Shown piece after piece: positions 1 through 7,063 of a DNA stretch of 64,000 nt (positions within the stretch are counted from its first letter, which is position 1; the number at the start of each line of letters is the position of its first letter). Source of the DNA: Collimonas fungivorans Ter331 (GTDB lineage: Bacteria; Pseudomonadota; Gammaproteobacteria; Burkholderiales; Burkholderiaceae_D); assembly GCF_000221045.1 (NCBI RefSeq), contig NC_015856.1:2996542-3060541 (forward strand), read 5' to 3'. The position numbers and the translations under genes were made by a program. A model generated the notes under the pieces. The model saw nothing but the letters and a program-made list of their open reading frames with translations, ran no database searches and was not told where the DNA came from.

Positions 1-22
1 AGCGTATGATACGTTCAAACAT
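1..22 (-). CDS. czcA: CzcA-type RND efflux pump, first 7 codons only
   Basis: On the minus strand an ATG at 22 opens the peptide MFERIIR, the usual N-terminus of heavy-metal RND pumps of the CzcA/CusA family, 21 bases after the czcB stop. A purine-rich AAAGGAT lies about 9 bases upstream of the ATG as a plausible ribosome binding site. The inner-membrane proton-driven pump itself would lie beyond the left edge. The call rests on seven residues plus position after czcC and czcB, so the family is likely and the metal is unknown. Confidence 0.7.
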
Positions 23-43
23 GGGATCGGATCCTTTGCTGCA

Positions 44-1624
44 TCAGTGGGCGTGCTCGGCGCTGCTCTTGCCGAGTTCCGATTTGAGAACGAAACTGCC
101 GTCGGCCGCGTAGCGCGCGCCCGGCTTGAGTCCCTTGACGATCTCCACGTGCTGGCTGTCGGCGCGGCCGGTGCTCACCGGCTGCACCATGAAACCGTCG
201 GCGATGCGGACGAACACTACCTGTTTGTCGTCCACGCTCTGTATCGCCTGCGGCTGCACCGCCACCGCTACTTCGGCATCGCTGGAAACCACCTCGACAT
301 TGACAAACAGGCCCGGCCGCCATGCCATGTCCGGATTAGCCAGCGTGACGCGTGCCTTGGCGGTGCGGGTCTGCTCGCCAAGCAAGGCGCCGACATAGGA
401 AATGCTGCCGCTCGCCGTCGATTCGAAGGCGGTGGCGCTGATCTTGACCTTTTCGCCCAAGCGCACCAGGTTCAAGTCCTTGGCCGGCACGATGATCTCG
501 GCCCACACGGTGGACAGGTCGGAGATCGTGAAAATGCTGGCATTGGCCGCCACGGCTTCGCCCAGCGCGATGTGTTTCTCTGTCACCAGGCCATTGAACG
601 GGGCCCGGATCTCATAGCGGTTCAAGGCGCCAGGATTGCCGGCGCCGACACCGGTGCCCAGTACATTGAGTTTCTGGCGCGCATTCTGCAAGGCGATTTC
701 AGCTTCGCTCATGACTTGCCGTGCTTGCTGGTAATCCTGTTCCGCGGATATCTTTTCTTCCCACAGCTTTTTTTCGCGCTCATAAGTGGTGCGCGCAAAC
801 GTGAAGCGCTTCTGCGCCGCCAACAGTTCGCTGCGCTGTTCCGCCAGGCCGGTGCTGGCCACCACCGCCAGCAGCTGCCCCTTCTTGACCTGCTGGCCGA
901 GGCTGACCGCAACCTGCTCTACCACTCCTTCCAGACGCGGCACCACGTGGGCGGTCTTGTCTTCATTGAAGCGGATTTCTCCCGGCAGGGTGACCGAGGT
1001 CTTCACCTTGGCGGGGCCGGCGTTCTCAAGCTTGACGCCGCTGGCGGCAACCTGGGCCTGGTCCAGTTCGAGCTTGCCTTCCTCCTGGGCAAATCCGGCT
1101 TGCATGGACTGGTTGCCATATTGCAGCTGCAGCTTGGCGTCGAATACGTGCGGTTCAGCTATCGGCAAAGTGCTTTTGAGGAAATCCTTTTCCGGCGCGA
1201 AGCCGATTTTCTGGACTTCGCCATCCGGCCTGGTCAGCACCAGCTCCAGCCTGGCTGCCTCCGGCGCCAGCGGTTTACCGTCATTGAACAGCCACACCTG
1301 CAGGCGCGCTTCACCCGCGGCCTCGAGCATCTTCACTTCCAGCGCCAGCTTGTCCTTGGCGTACATTTTCCCGCCGTGCGGACCAGTGCTTGCCGCCGGG
1401 TGGTGTTCGCCGTCCGCATGCTGGCTGTCGTGGCCGTGCTTCTCGGATGGCTTTTCACCATGGTGTTCGGTATCGGCATGCGCAGCGGCTTCCCGGTGCA
1501 TGCTCTCTTCCGGCTTATCGCCGCCATTGCTGCCCGCACTCAAGTACATGCCCGCGGCGACCAGCGCGACAATCGTCGCTATGCCGGCCGCGATAGCTTT
1601 GCTTTTGCTTAAATTGATTTTCAT
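44..1624 (-). CDS. czcB: CzcB-type periplasmic adaptor of heavy-metal RND efflux
   Basis: This is the membrane-fusion subunit linking the inner-membrane pump to the outer-membrane channel. The 526-residue product starts with a Lys-containing N-terminus and a hydrophobic segment (about residues 10-30), then a His-rich stretch (about 42-85, many HH, HGH and EHH clusters) that looks like a metal-binding extension. The adaptor body follows, with barrel-sandwich and coiled-coil halves (for example VVPRLEGVVEQVAVSLGQQV, then an alpha-hairpin around 265-320). The His-rich extension suggests Co/Zn/Cd or Cu/Ag/Ni export. It sits between czcC and czcA in one minus-strand operon. Subunit identity is firm and substrate is not. 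Confidence 0.9.
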   Translation of the reverse strand: MKINLSKSKAIAAGIATIVALVAAGMYLSAGSNGGDKPEESMHREAAAHADTEHHGEKPSEKHGHDSQHADGEHHPAASTGPHGGKMYAKDKLALEVKMLEAAGEARLQVWLFNDGKPLAPEAARLELVLTRPDGEVQKIGFAPEKDFLKSTLPIAEPHVFDAKLQLQYGNQSMQAGFAQEEGKLELDQAQVAASGVKLENAGPAKVKTSVTLPGEIRFNEDKTAHVVPRLEGVVEQVAVSLGQQVKKGQLLAVVASTGLAEQRSELLAAQKRFTFARTTYEREKKLWEEKISAEQDYQQARQVMSEAEIALQNARQKLNVLGTGVGAGNPGALNRYEIRAPFNGLVTEKHIALGEAVAANASIFTISDLSTVWAEIIVPAKDLNLVRLGEKVKISATAFESTASGSISYVGALLGEQTRTAKARVTLANPDMAWRPGLFVNVEVVSSDAEVAVAVQPQAIQSVDDKQVVFVRIADGFMVQPVSTGRADSQHVEIVKGLKPGARYAADGSFVLKSELGKSSAEHAH

Positions 1625-1657
1625 GTTGGCTGCTTCATAAGCTGATTGATGGGCTGA

Positions 1658-2971
1658 TTAATAAGCTGACTGCGAAGACTCGGCTGGAGGGAAGATTCCT
1701 ACCACGCGTTCGATTTCGGTAGCGGCGCGATGAGTGTCTGCGAGTGCGCGCAGGGTCTGTGACTTGGCCTGGAACAGCACACGCTGCGCATCCAGCACTT
1801 CCAGGAAACTGAACTTGCCGAGCTCAAAACCCTTGGTGGTGATGTCGTAGGTTTTCTGCGCGGCCGGCAGGATTTCGTCCTGTAGCGCCGCCACCTGCTG
1901 GCGCCCCAGCTTCAATCGTTCATAAGCATCCGCCAGTTCGCCATTGAGGCGCAGCTCGGCGCTTTTCTGTTCGTCGCGCGCCTTGTCGGTACGGCGCAGC
2001 GCTTCCAGCAGATTGCCTTGGTTGCGATCAAACACAGGGATCGGAATCGACAGGCCGAAAATCATCTGGTTGCGCCCGATCTCCTGCGCCCGCTTGCTGC
2101 CGATACTGACGGTGACATCGGGAATCCGACGGCTGCGCTCCAGTTCTGCCATGGCCTGGCGGCGCTCCACTTCCAGCCGTGCCCTGGCATACACCGGGGA
2201 ATCGCGCAGGCGCGCCTGCAATACATCGAATTCGGGCAGCGCCGGCAAATTGTTTATTTCACCGTCGACTGCCGCAAAAGCCGGACTGCTGTCGCCCCAG
2301 GTAGCCGCCAGGCGCCGGCGTGCGATGTTCAGGGCGCTGCCGGCCTGCTGCAGATCGACCTGGACCCCGGCTTCGGCGACACGCGCCTTGGTCTCTTCGA
2401 TGGGCGCCACCTTGCCGGCGATAACCCGTTTCTCGGTGAGTCCGGTGGCCCGTTGCGCCAATTGCAGGGAGCTTTGCAGCAGCTGCAGGTTCTCCTGCGC
2501 TTCCAGCACCGCAAAATAAGCTGCGACTACCGCCGCCTGTACGTCGGCGCGTTTGGCAAGCAGGTCAGCCTTGGCGGCATCCCGCCCCTTTTCCGCAGCG
2601 GCAATCCGCGCGCCGCGTTTGCCGCCCAGCTCCAGCGCCTGGTTCAGTTGTATGGTGGTGGTCCGGGTCGCCTTGCGGGTGTCTTCCAGCAAGGTCGAGA
2701 GTTCTGGATTGGGCCTGGCGCCGGCTTGCAAAATGGCAGCGTCGACCGCAGCGACCTCGAGCACCGCCGCGGCCAGTTCCGGATTGCTCCTGAATGCCTG
2801 CGCCAGCGCCTGTTCCAGCGTCAGCTTGCTGCCGGCATCGCTGCTCTTGAGCGGCGGCAGCCTGTAATTGATGGCCGGCGGTGCAGCCGCCGGTTTTGCT
2901 TCCTGCGCCAAGGATGGCTGGGGCTGGCAGGCCAATACCGCCAGACCGAGCGGCAAGAAAAGCTTGTACAT
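1658..2971 (-). CDS. czcC: CzcC-type outer-membrane channel (TolC/OMF family)
   Basis: This is the outer-membrane component of the tripartite metal efflux pump. The open frame extends upstream to 3058, but the start at 2971 is preferred: it gives MYKLFLPLGLAVLACQ followed by a signal-peptide-like segment ending near SLAQ, and it is preceded by a strong GAGGGGAG motif. The 437-residue length fits the family. Long alpha-helical heptad-rich stretches with repeated LEQALAQAF and AELERSRR type segments match the duplicated OEP domains. It is transcribed with czcB, 33 bases upstream of it. Confidence 0.9.
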   Translation of the reverse strand: MYKLFLPLGLAVLACQPQPSLAQEAKPAAAPPAINYRLPPLKSSDAGSKLTLEQALAQAFRSNPELAAAVLEVAAVDAAILQAGARPNPELSTLLEDTRKATRTTTIQLNQALELGGKRGARIAAAEKGRDAAKADLLAKRADVQAAVVAAYFAVLEAQENLQLLQSSLQLAQRATGLTEKRVIAGKVAPIEETKARVAEAGVQVDLQQAGSALNIARRRLAATWGDSSPAFAAVDGEINNLPALPEFDVLQARLRDSPVYARARLEVERRQAMAELERSRRIPDVTVSIGSKRAQEIGRNQMIFGLSIPIPVFDRNQGNLLEALRRTDKARDEQKSAELRLNGELADAYERLKLGRQQVAALQDEILPAAQKTYDITTKGFELGKFSFLEVLDAQRVLFQAKSQTLRALADTHRAATEIERVVGIFPPAESSQSAY

Positions 2972-3061
2972 GACTACTCTCCCCTCAAAACAGCTGACAG
3001 CTGTGTCGGCCTGCATCGCAGGTGGGTCGCCAGACCCGCGCCATGAACCCTGCGGCATGCA

Positions 3062-3343
3062 TCAATGACCGGCATACACCGGGTCGATCTTCTGGTGCGA
3101 TTCATCGGTCACCGGCTTCGATGGGGCTGCCATGCCGCCCTTGCTGCCGCCGGCAGGAATCTTCGGGTAGTGGGCATCCGCCACCGACATCTGGCCGGCG
3201 GCGCGCGCCTGCTCCAGTTCGCGCACGACTTCGGCGCGGGTCTTGCCTGCTGCTGGTGCCGAAGACTGCGCCGAGGACTGCGCCATGACGCTGCCGGCGG
3301 CAGCCAGTAGAACAACAACGACGGACATTTGCTTGATATTCAT
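3062..3343 (-). CDS. DUF4148-like small exported protein
   Basis: The 93-residue product has a hydrophobic N-terminus (MSVVVVLLAAAGSVMAQ) that reads as a cleavable signal peptide. The mature part carries the KTRAEVVRELEQARAAGQ motif typical of DUF4148 proteins of Burkholderiales; no biochemical function is known to me. Two in-frame ATGs are present. AGGAG directly abuts the first (3349) but lies 6 bases before the second (3343), so 3343 is chosen. It lies between czcC and another small exported protein, so it may belong to the metal-efflux operon. Confidence 0.75.
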   Translation of the reverse strand: MNIKQMSVVVVLLAAAGSVMAQSSAQSSAPAAGKTRAEVVRELEQARAAGQMSVADAHYPKIPAGGSKGGMAAPSKPVTDESHQKIDPVYAGH

Positions 3344-3436
3344 CTGCATCTCCTATTCATCTGGGAACACCCCAGCGGCCAGCCGGCTGTATCAGCGCGG
3401 CAGCTGCGTCGGAGTAATGGGCGAGAAGGCTTACGT

Positions 3437-3646
3437 TCAGGCGCCGGAGTAAATCGATTTTTTCGGACCATCCTGCTTATGGTCGTGCTTGCCGGACTTG
3501 CTCTTGCCCGCGTCCGGCTTGCCCGCCTCCTTTGTCGCTTCGACTTTGGCCGGAGCTGCCGGTTTGTCGGCGACAGGCGCCTGCGCCAGTGCCACACCGC
3601 TGGCAGTGATCAGAGTCAGTACGGCAAATAATTGTTTAGCGTTCAT
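3437..3646 (-). CDS. Small exported Lys/Ala-rich protein of the metal locus
   Basis: The 69-residue product starts MNAKQLFAVLTLITASGVALAQ, a clear signal peptide, followed by a low-complexity charged tail rich in Lys, Ala, Pro and Asp with an HDHKQDG segment that could bind metal. The frame runs upstream to 3724, but GGAGGT sits just before the ATG at 3646, which decides the start. It is the first gene of the minus-strand metal-efflux transcript, divergent from the response regulator. I do not recognise a named family. Confidence 0.65.
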   Translation of the reverse strand: MNAKQLFAVLTLITASGVALAQAPVADKPAAPAKVEATKEAGKPDAGKSKSGKHDHKQDGPKKSIYSGA

Positions 3647-3759
3647 TTCAACCTCCGGAAAATTAAGAAAGGATTCAACGACGCCGCCATTTGCAGAACC
3701 GCTTGAGCCGCATCGTTGAACCAAGTGTAGAAAGGAGACGGAAACCGGAAGGTGACGGC

Positions 3760-3781
3760 TGGATTACGCTTTTGTAATCCA
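3760..3781. promoter_or_regulatory. Palindromic operator for heavy-metal response regulator
   Basis: Perfect 8-bp inverted repeat TGGATTAC / GTAATCCA separated by GCTTTT, in the divergent intergenic region between the efflux genes (minus) and the regulator gene (plus). The ATTAC-N6-GTAAT core matches the general form of CopR/CzcR/IrlR-family boxes as I remember them. It probably controls both directions. Confidence 0.65.
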
Positions 3782-3862
3782 CCGCTGCGGGGTTCTGTAA
3801 GATAATCGCCAGTAATTGGCAATAACCCGCAGTAACAACGCACGCAAGCAGAAGGGTGATAC

Positions 3863-4534
3863 ATGCGCATCCTGTTGGTGGAAGACGAGCCCAAGGCGGG
3901 CGAATACCTGCGCAAGGGACTGAGCGAATCAGGTTATGTGGTCGACTGGGTCCGGACCGGCGCCGACGGCCTGCACTGCGCCACCACCGAAGACTATGAC
4001 CTGATCGTGCTGGACGTCATGCTGCCCGGCATGGATGGCTGGCAGGTGATCAGCGAACTGCGCAAGACCCATTCGACGCCGGTGCTGTTCCTGACCGCGC
4101 GCGACGAAGTCGACGACCGCATCAAGGGCCTGGAGCTGGGCGCCGACGACTACCTGGTGAAACCGTTTGCATTTGCCGAACTGGTGGCCCGGATCCGCAC
4201 CCTGCTGCGGCGCGGACCGATCCGCGAAGCCGACCTGCTGCACATCGCCGACATGGAAATCGACGTCATGAAACGGCGCGTCACACGCAACGGCGAACGC
4301 ATCGACCTCACCACCAAGGAATTTTCCCTGCTGTACCTGATGGCCAAACGCCAGTCCGAAGTGTTGTCGCGCTCGCTGATTGCATCGCAGGTGTGGGACA
4401 TGAATTTCGACAGCGACACCAACGTCGTCGATGTCGCCATACGGCGCTTGCGCATCAAGATCGACGAACCGTATGCGCCGCCGCTGATCCATACCGTGCG
4501 CGGCATGGGCTACGTGCTGGAGGACCGCACTTGA
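3863..4534 (+). CDS. OmpR/CzcR-type heavy-metal response regulator
   Basis: This 223-residue two-component regulator has an N-terminal receiver domain ([20 protein letters not shown], acidic pair at residues 8-9, phosphoacceptor Asp in [14 protein letters not shown] near residue 52, switch Lys in YLVKPF near 103) and a C-terminal winged-helix DNA-binding domain ([18 protein letters not shown] onward, ending in [11 protein letters not shown]). It is closest in pattern to the metal-responsive IrlR/CopR/CzcR/CusR branch. It is divergent from the efflux genes and probably activates them through the palindrome at 3760. The kinase gene overlaps its stop codon. Confidence 0.9.
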   Translation: MRILLVEDEPKAGEYLRKGLSESGYVVDWVRTGADGLHCATTEDYDLIVLDVMLPGMDGWQVISELRKTHSTPVLFLTARDEVDDRIKGLELGADDYLVKPFAFAELVARIRTLLRRGPIREADLLHIADMEIDVMKRRVTRNGERIDLTTKEFSLLYLMAKRQSEVLSRSLIASQVWDMNFDSDTNVVDVAIRRLRIKIDEPYAPPLIHTVRGMGYVLEDRT

Positions 4535-5938
4535 GGCTGCGTGCGCCACGCTCGCTGACCGTCCGCCTGGCGCTGCTGTTTGCGCTGGCGACCCTGCTCA
4601 CGTTCACCATGGTCGGCAGCTATCTGTATTATTCGCTGGCGCGCCAGCTGGAGCACCACGACGACCAGGAGCTGATGGGGAAAATCACCCTGATGCGGCA
4701 CCTTGCGGCCAAGGCCAGGTCGGTGCTAGGCGATACGCGACGATCCGCACTCGTTCATGGACGCCACGCTTGGCCACGACGACCTGCTGCTGATACTGCG
4801 CAGCGCCGACGGCGCGCCGCTGCTCGACACCCGCCCCGAAGCCGGCAGCCTGCCGGCGCTGCCGATGACTGCCGCCGGCCAGGAGCCCGATCAAGAATCG
4901 CGGCAGAACCTGCGCACCTCGGCCGGTTTGCCGGTAAGGGCGACGGCGCTCTGGGCCAACATCGACAGCACCGGCGAAAAAGTGCAGATCATCGTCGCCC
5001 ACAATACCAGCGACAGCATCGCCATGCTGGCCAGCTACCGCCAGCAGATACTCGGCGCGGCCCTGTCTGGCGCCATCCTGGCAGCGTTGCTGGGTTATGT
5101 GCTGGTGCGGCGCGGCTTGCGCCCTGCCCGCCTGATCGCGCAGCAGGCCCATTCCATCACCGCGCAGCGCCTGGACCGCGGCCTGGACGTCGCCAGCGCT
5201 CCGTATGAATTGCAGCAGCTGGTGGTCGCCTTCAACGGCATGCTGGACCGGCTGCACGACAGCTTCCAGCGCCTGTCGCAGTTTTCCGCCGATCTCGCGC
5301 ACGACCTGCGCACACCGATCAACAACCTGATGGTGCAGACCCAGGTGGCGCTGGCGCAGCCGCGTTTACCCGAAGAATACCAAGGGCTGCTGGTGTCCAA
5401 CGTGGAAGAGTATGAACGGCTGGCGCGCATGCTCGACAACATGCTGTTCCTGGCGCGCGCCGACCATGCGCATGTTGCGGTCGCCTTCGGGGAGCTCGAC
5501 TGCCGCCTGGAACTGCAGCGCATTGCCGACTACTTTGAAGGGGTGGCGGAAGACAGCGGCGTGTGCCTGGAAATCGCCGCCTCCGGCAATATACGGGCCG
5601 ACGCCATGCTGTTGCGGCGCGCGATCAGCAACCTGGTGGCCAATGCGATCCGTTATACCGCCGCCGGCCAAACCGTCGTGCTGGCAGCGGCGCAGACCGA
5701 ACAGGCAACCGTGATCAGCGTCAGCAATCCCGGCCCGCAGATTGCGGATTCGGCCATTCCGAGACTATTTGACCGTTTCTACCGGGCCGATCCGGCGCGC
5801 AGCGACTCGGCGTCCTCGGCCGGGCTCGGGCTGGCCATCGTGCAGTCGATCATGAAACTGCATGGCGGCCGGGTCGAACTGAGCCGCAGTGCCGAGCAGA
5901 TGACCGTATTCACGCTGTACTTTCCCGCGGACGGATGA
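4531..5938 (+). pseudogene. Heavy-metal sensor histidine kinase, frameshifted
   Basis: A CusS/CzcS-type membrane sensor kinase split across two frames. Translation from a TTG at 4531 (overlapping the regulator stop) gives TM1 (TVRLALLFALATLLTF) and the start of the sensor domain, then loses homology after SVLG. From 4730 the next frame continues with AIRDDPHSFMDATLGHDD and runs to 5938 with TM2 (about 5050-5110), HAMP, the H-box LAHDLRTPINNLM, N-box NLVANAIRYT and G-box GLGLAIV. One extra G at 4729/4730 explains the break: with GCTAGCG instead of GCTAGGCG the reading continues. An internal ATG at 4757 could yield a 393-residue product keeping TM2 and the kinase core. It could also be a sequencing error. 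Confidence 0.75.
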
Positions 5939-5973
5939 AAAAAACCACGCAACAATCATTGCGTGGTTTTTTT
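5938..5973. terminator. Bidirectional rho-independent terminator
   Basis: Perfect stem AAAACCACGCAA / TTGCGTGGTTTT (5941-5952 and 5959-5970) with a six-base loop; flanking A and T runs extend it to about 15 bp. It lies between the kinase stop and the convergent cytochrome gene and has U-tracts on both transcripts. Confidence 0.85.
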
Positions 5974-5991
5974 GTGCGTAACTGATGAGTC

Positions 5992-6342
5992 TTATTTTTC
6001 CAGCACCAGGGTCGTCGGCAAGCTGTGCAGGTAAGCTGCAATATCTTGTATTTCCTGATGCGACAGCGTTTTTGCCACGCCGCCCATGACCGCATTGTTG
6101 CGGCCGTTTGGACCGTCGCCGCCGCGTTGGTAGGCAATCAGGGCGTGCTGCAGGTAATCTTGATGCTGACCGGCCAGGCGCGGAATATCCGGAGTGGTCG
6201 GACTGTGAAAATCGGCGCCGTGGCAGGAAGCGCAAGCATATTTTTTCGCAGCTGCAGCACCCGCTGCGATATTCCCCGCTGCGTGGGCATTCAGGAATGT
6301 GGCGGAAAGCAGAAACACCACGCCAGAAAAAATCTTTTTCAT
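5992..6342 (-). CDS. Small class I cytochrome c
   Basis: A 116-residue exported monohaem cytochrome. The signal peptide MKKIFSGVVFLLSATFLNAHA is followed by the haem-binding CASCH motif (near residue 37) and a downstream Met in AVMGGVAKTLS as likely sixth ligand. The LSHQEIQDIAAYLHSLP ending is typical of c4/c5-like domains. It probably carries electrons in the periplasm. It is 12 bases downstream of a second cytochrome gene, so the two are likely co-transcribed. Confidence 0.88.
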   Translation of the reverse strand: MKKIFSGVVFLLSATFLNAHAAGNIAAGAAAAKKYACASCHGADFHSPTTPDIPRLAGQHQDYLQHALIAYQRGGDGPNGRNNAVMGGVAKTLSHQEIQDIAAYLHSLPTTLVLEK

Positions 6343-6354
6343 TATGTGGGTCCC

Positions 6355-6675
6355 TTATTTCTGCTGCGAATAATATGCCGCAATATCGGCCATGTCCTGA
6401 TCGGACAGGCTGGCTGCGATACCGCGCATGGTTGGCATCTTGCGATCGCCCTTTTTATAAGCTGCCAGCGCATTCTGAATATATTGCGCAGACTGGCCGC
6501 CAAGCATGGGCACTTGATAGACTTCCGGGAAGGTAGCTTTATAGCCGGGAATACCGTGGCAGCCGATACACATCGATACCTTGTTTTCAGCTGCCTTGGC
6601 GTTGCCTACCACGTCCGCGGCTGCGGCCAGGTTGGCAAGACTCGCGAGCGCGAGAAGTGCAATTAGTTTTTTCAT
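6355..6675 (-). CDS. Small class I cytochrome c, paralogue of its neighbour
   Basis: A 106-residue exported cytochrome. The signal peptide MKKLIALLALASLANLAAA is followed by the CIGCH haem motif (near residue 36), Met in KMPTMRGIAASLS as probable axial ligand, and a C-terminal SDQDMADIAAYYSQQK helix. It resembles the downstream cytochrome and together they are like a split two-domain cytochrome c4. No oxidase or dehydrogenase partner is adjacent. Confidence 0.88.
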   Translation of the reverse strand: MKKLIALLALASLANLAAAADVVGNAKAAENKVSMCIGCHGIPGYKATFPEVYQVPMLGGQSAQYIQNALAAYKKGDRKMPTMRGIAASLSDQDMADIAAYYSQQK

Positions 6676-7063
6676 ATTAGCTGGGTAATTTGTAGCGAAA
6701 CCGGTTTAAGGAACCATGAAAAACCTGCCGCGTGCCCAGGCTGCGTGTCTCCCGCCGCCCCTGCGCCGCCTAATACGGTTTTCCTGCCCCTTTTACTGCG
6801 AACTTGCCGCGAATATTGCCTCAAATACGGCAGGAAATACAGCACGGGCAACAGATATACTCCATACGCCTTGCTGCATATACTGCGGCACTCATTGGGC
6901 ACTTACTGCCAAGGTAGCCCTGCCCGACGCGGATTGCCGTCGCTACCCTACACCAAAACCGGCTAATTTTACCCCAAGAAACAGGCACAGTCCACGCCCG
7001 CCAATGCCAAAATCGCGGCATTTGCGGGGCTAGGACAATCAATTTCCACTGGTTTGACCCGTT
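6676..7063. other. 388-bp intergenic region, no gene
   Basis: This region separates the cytochrome pair from the Gcr-like gene, both on the minus strand. Open frames here are short, Pro- or Cys-rich and lack ribosome binding sites, so I call none. It must hold the cytochrome promoter, but I cannot pick a convincing -35/-10 pair. AATGCC / GGCATT around 7002-7021 forms a weak stem that could end the Gcr-like transcript; it lacks a clear U-tract. Confidence 0.5.

Noticed and set aside
47-1612. Long plus-strand open frame (521 aa) across the czcB gene
   Set aside because: It is antisense to a well-supported adaptor gene; high GC makes long shadow frames, and the translation is His/Arg/Gln-rich without homology-like motifs.
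6712-7033. Small open frames (about 70-105 aa) in the cytochrome/Gcr intergenic region
   Set aside because: Pro/Cys-rich translations, no ribosome binding sites and overlap of frames on both strands.
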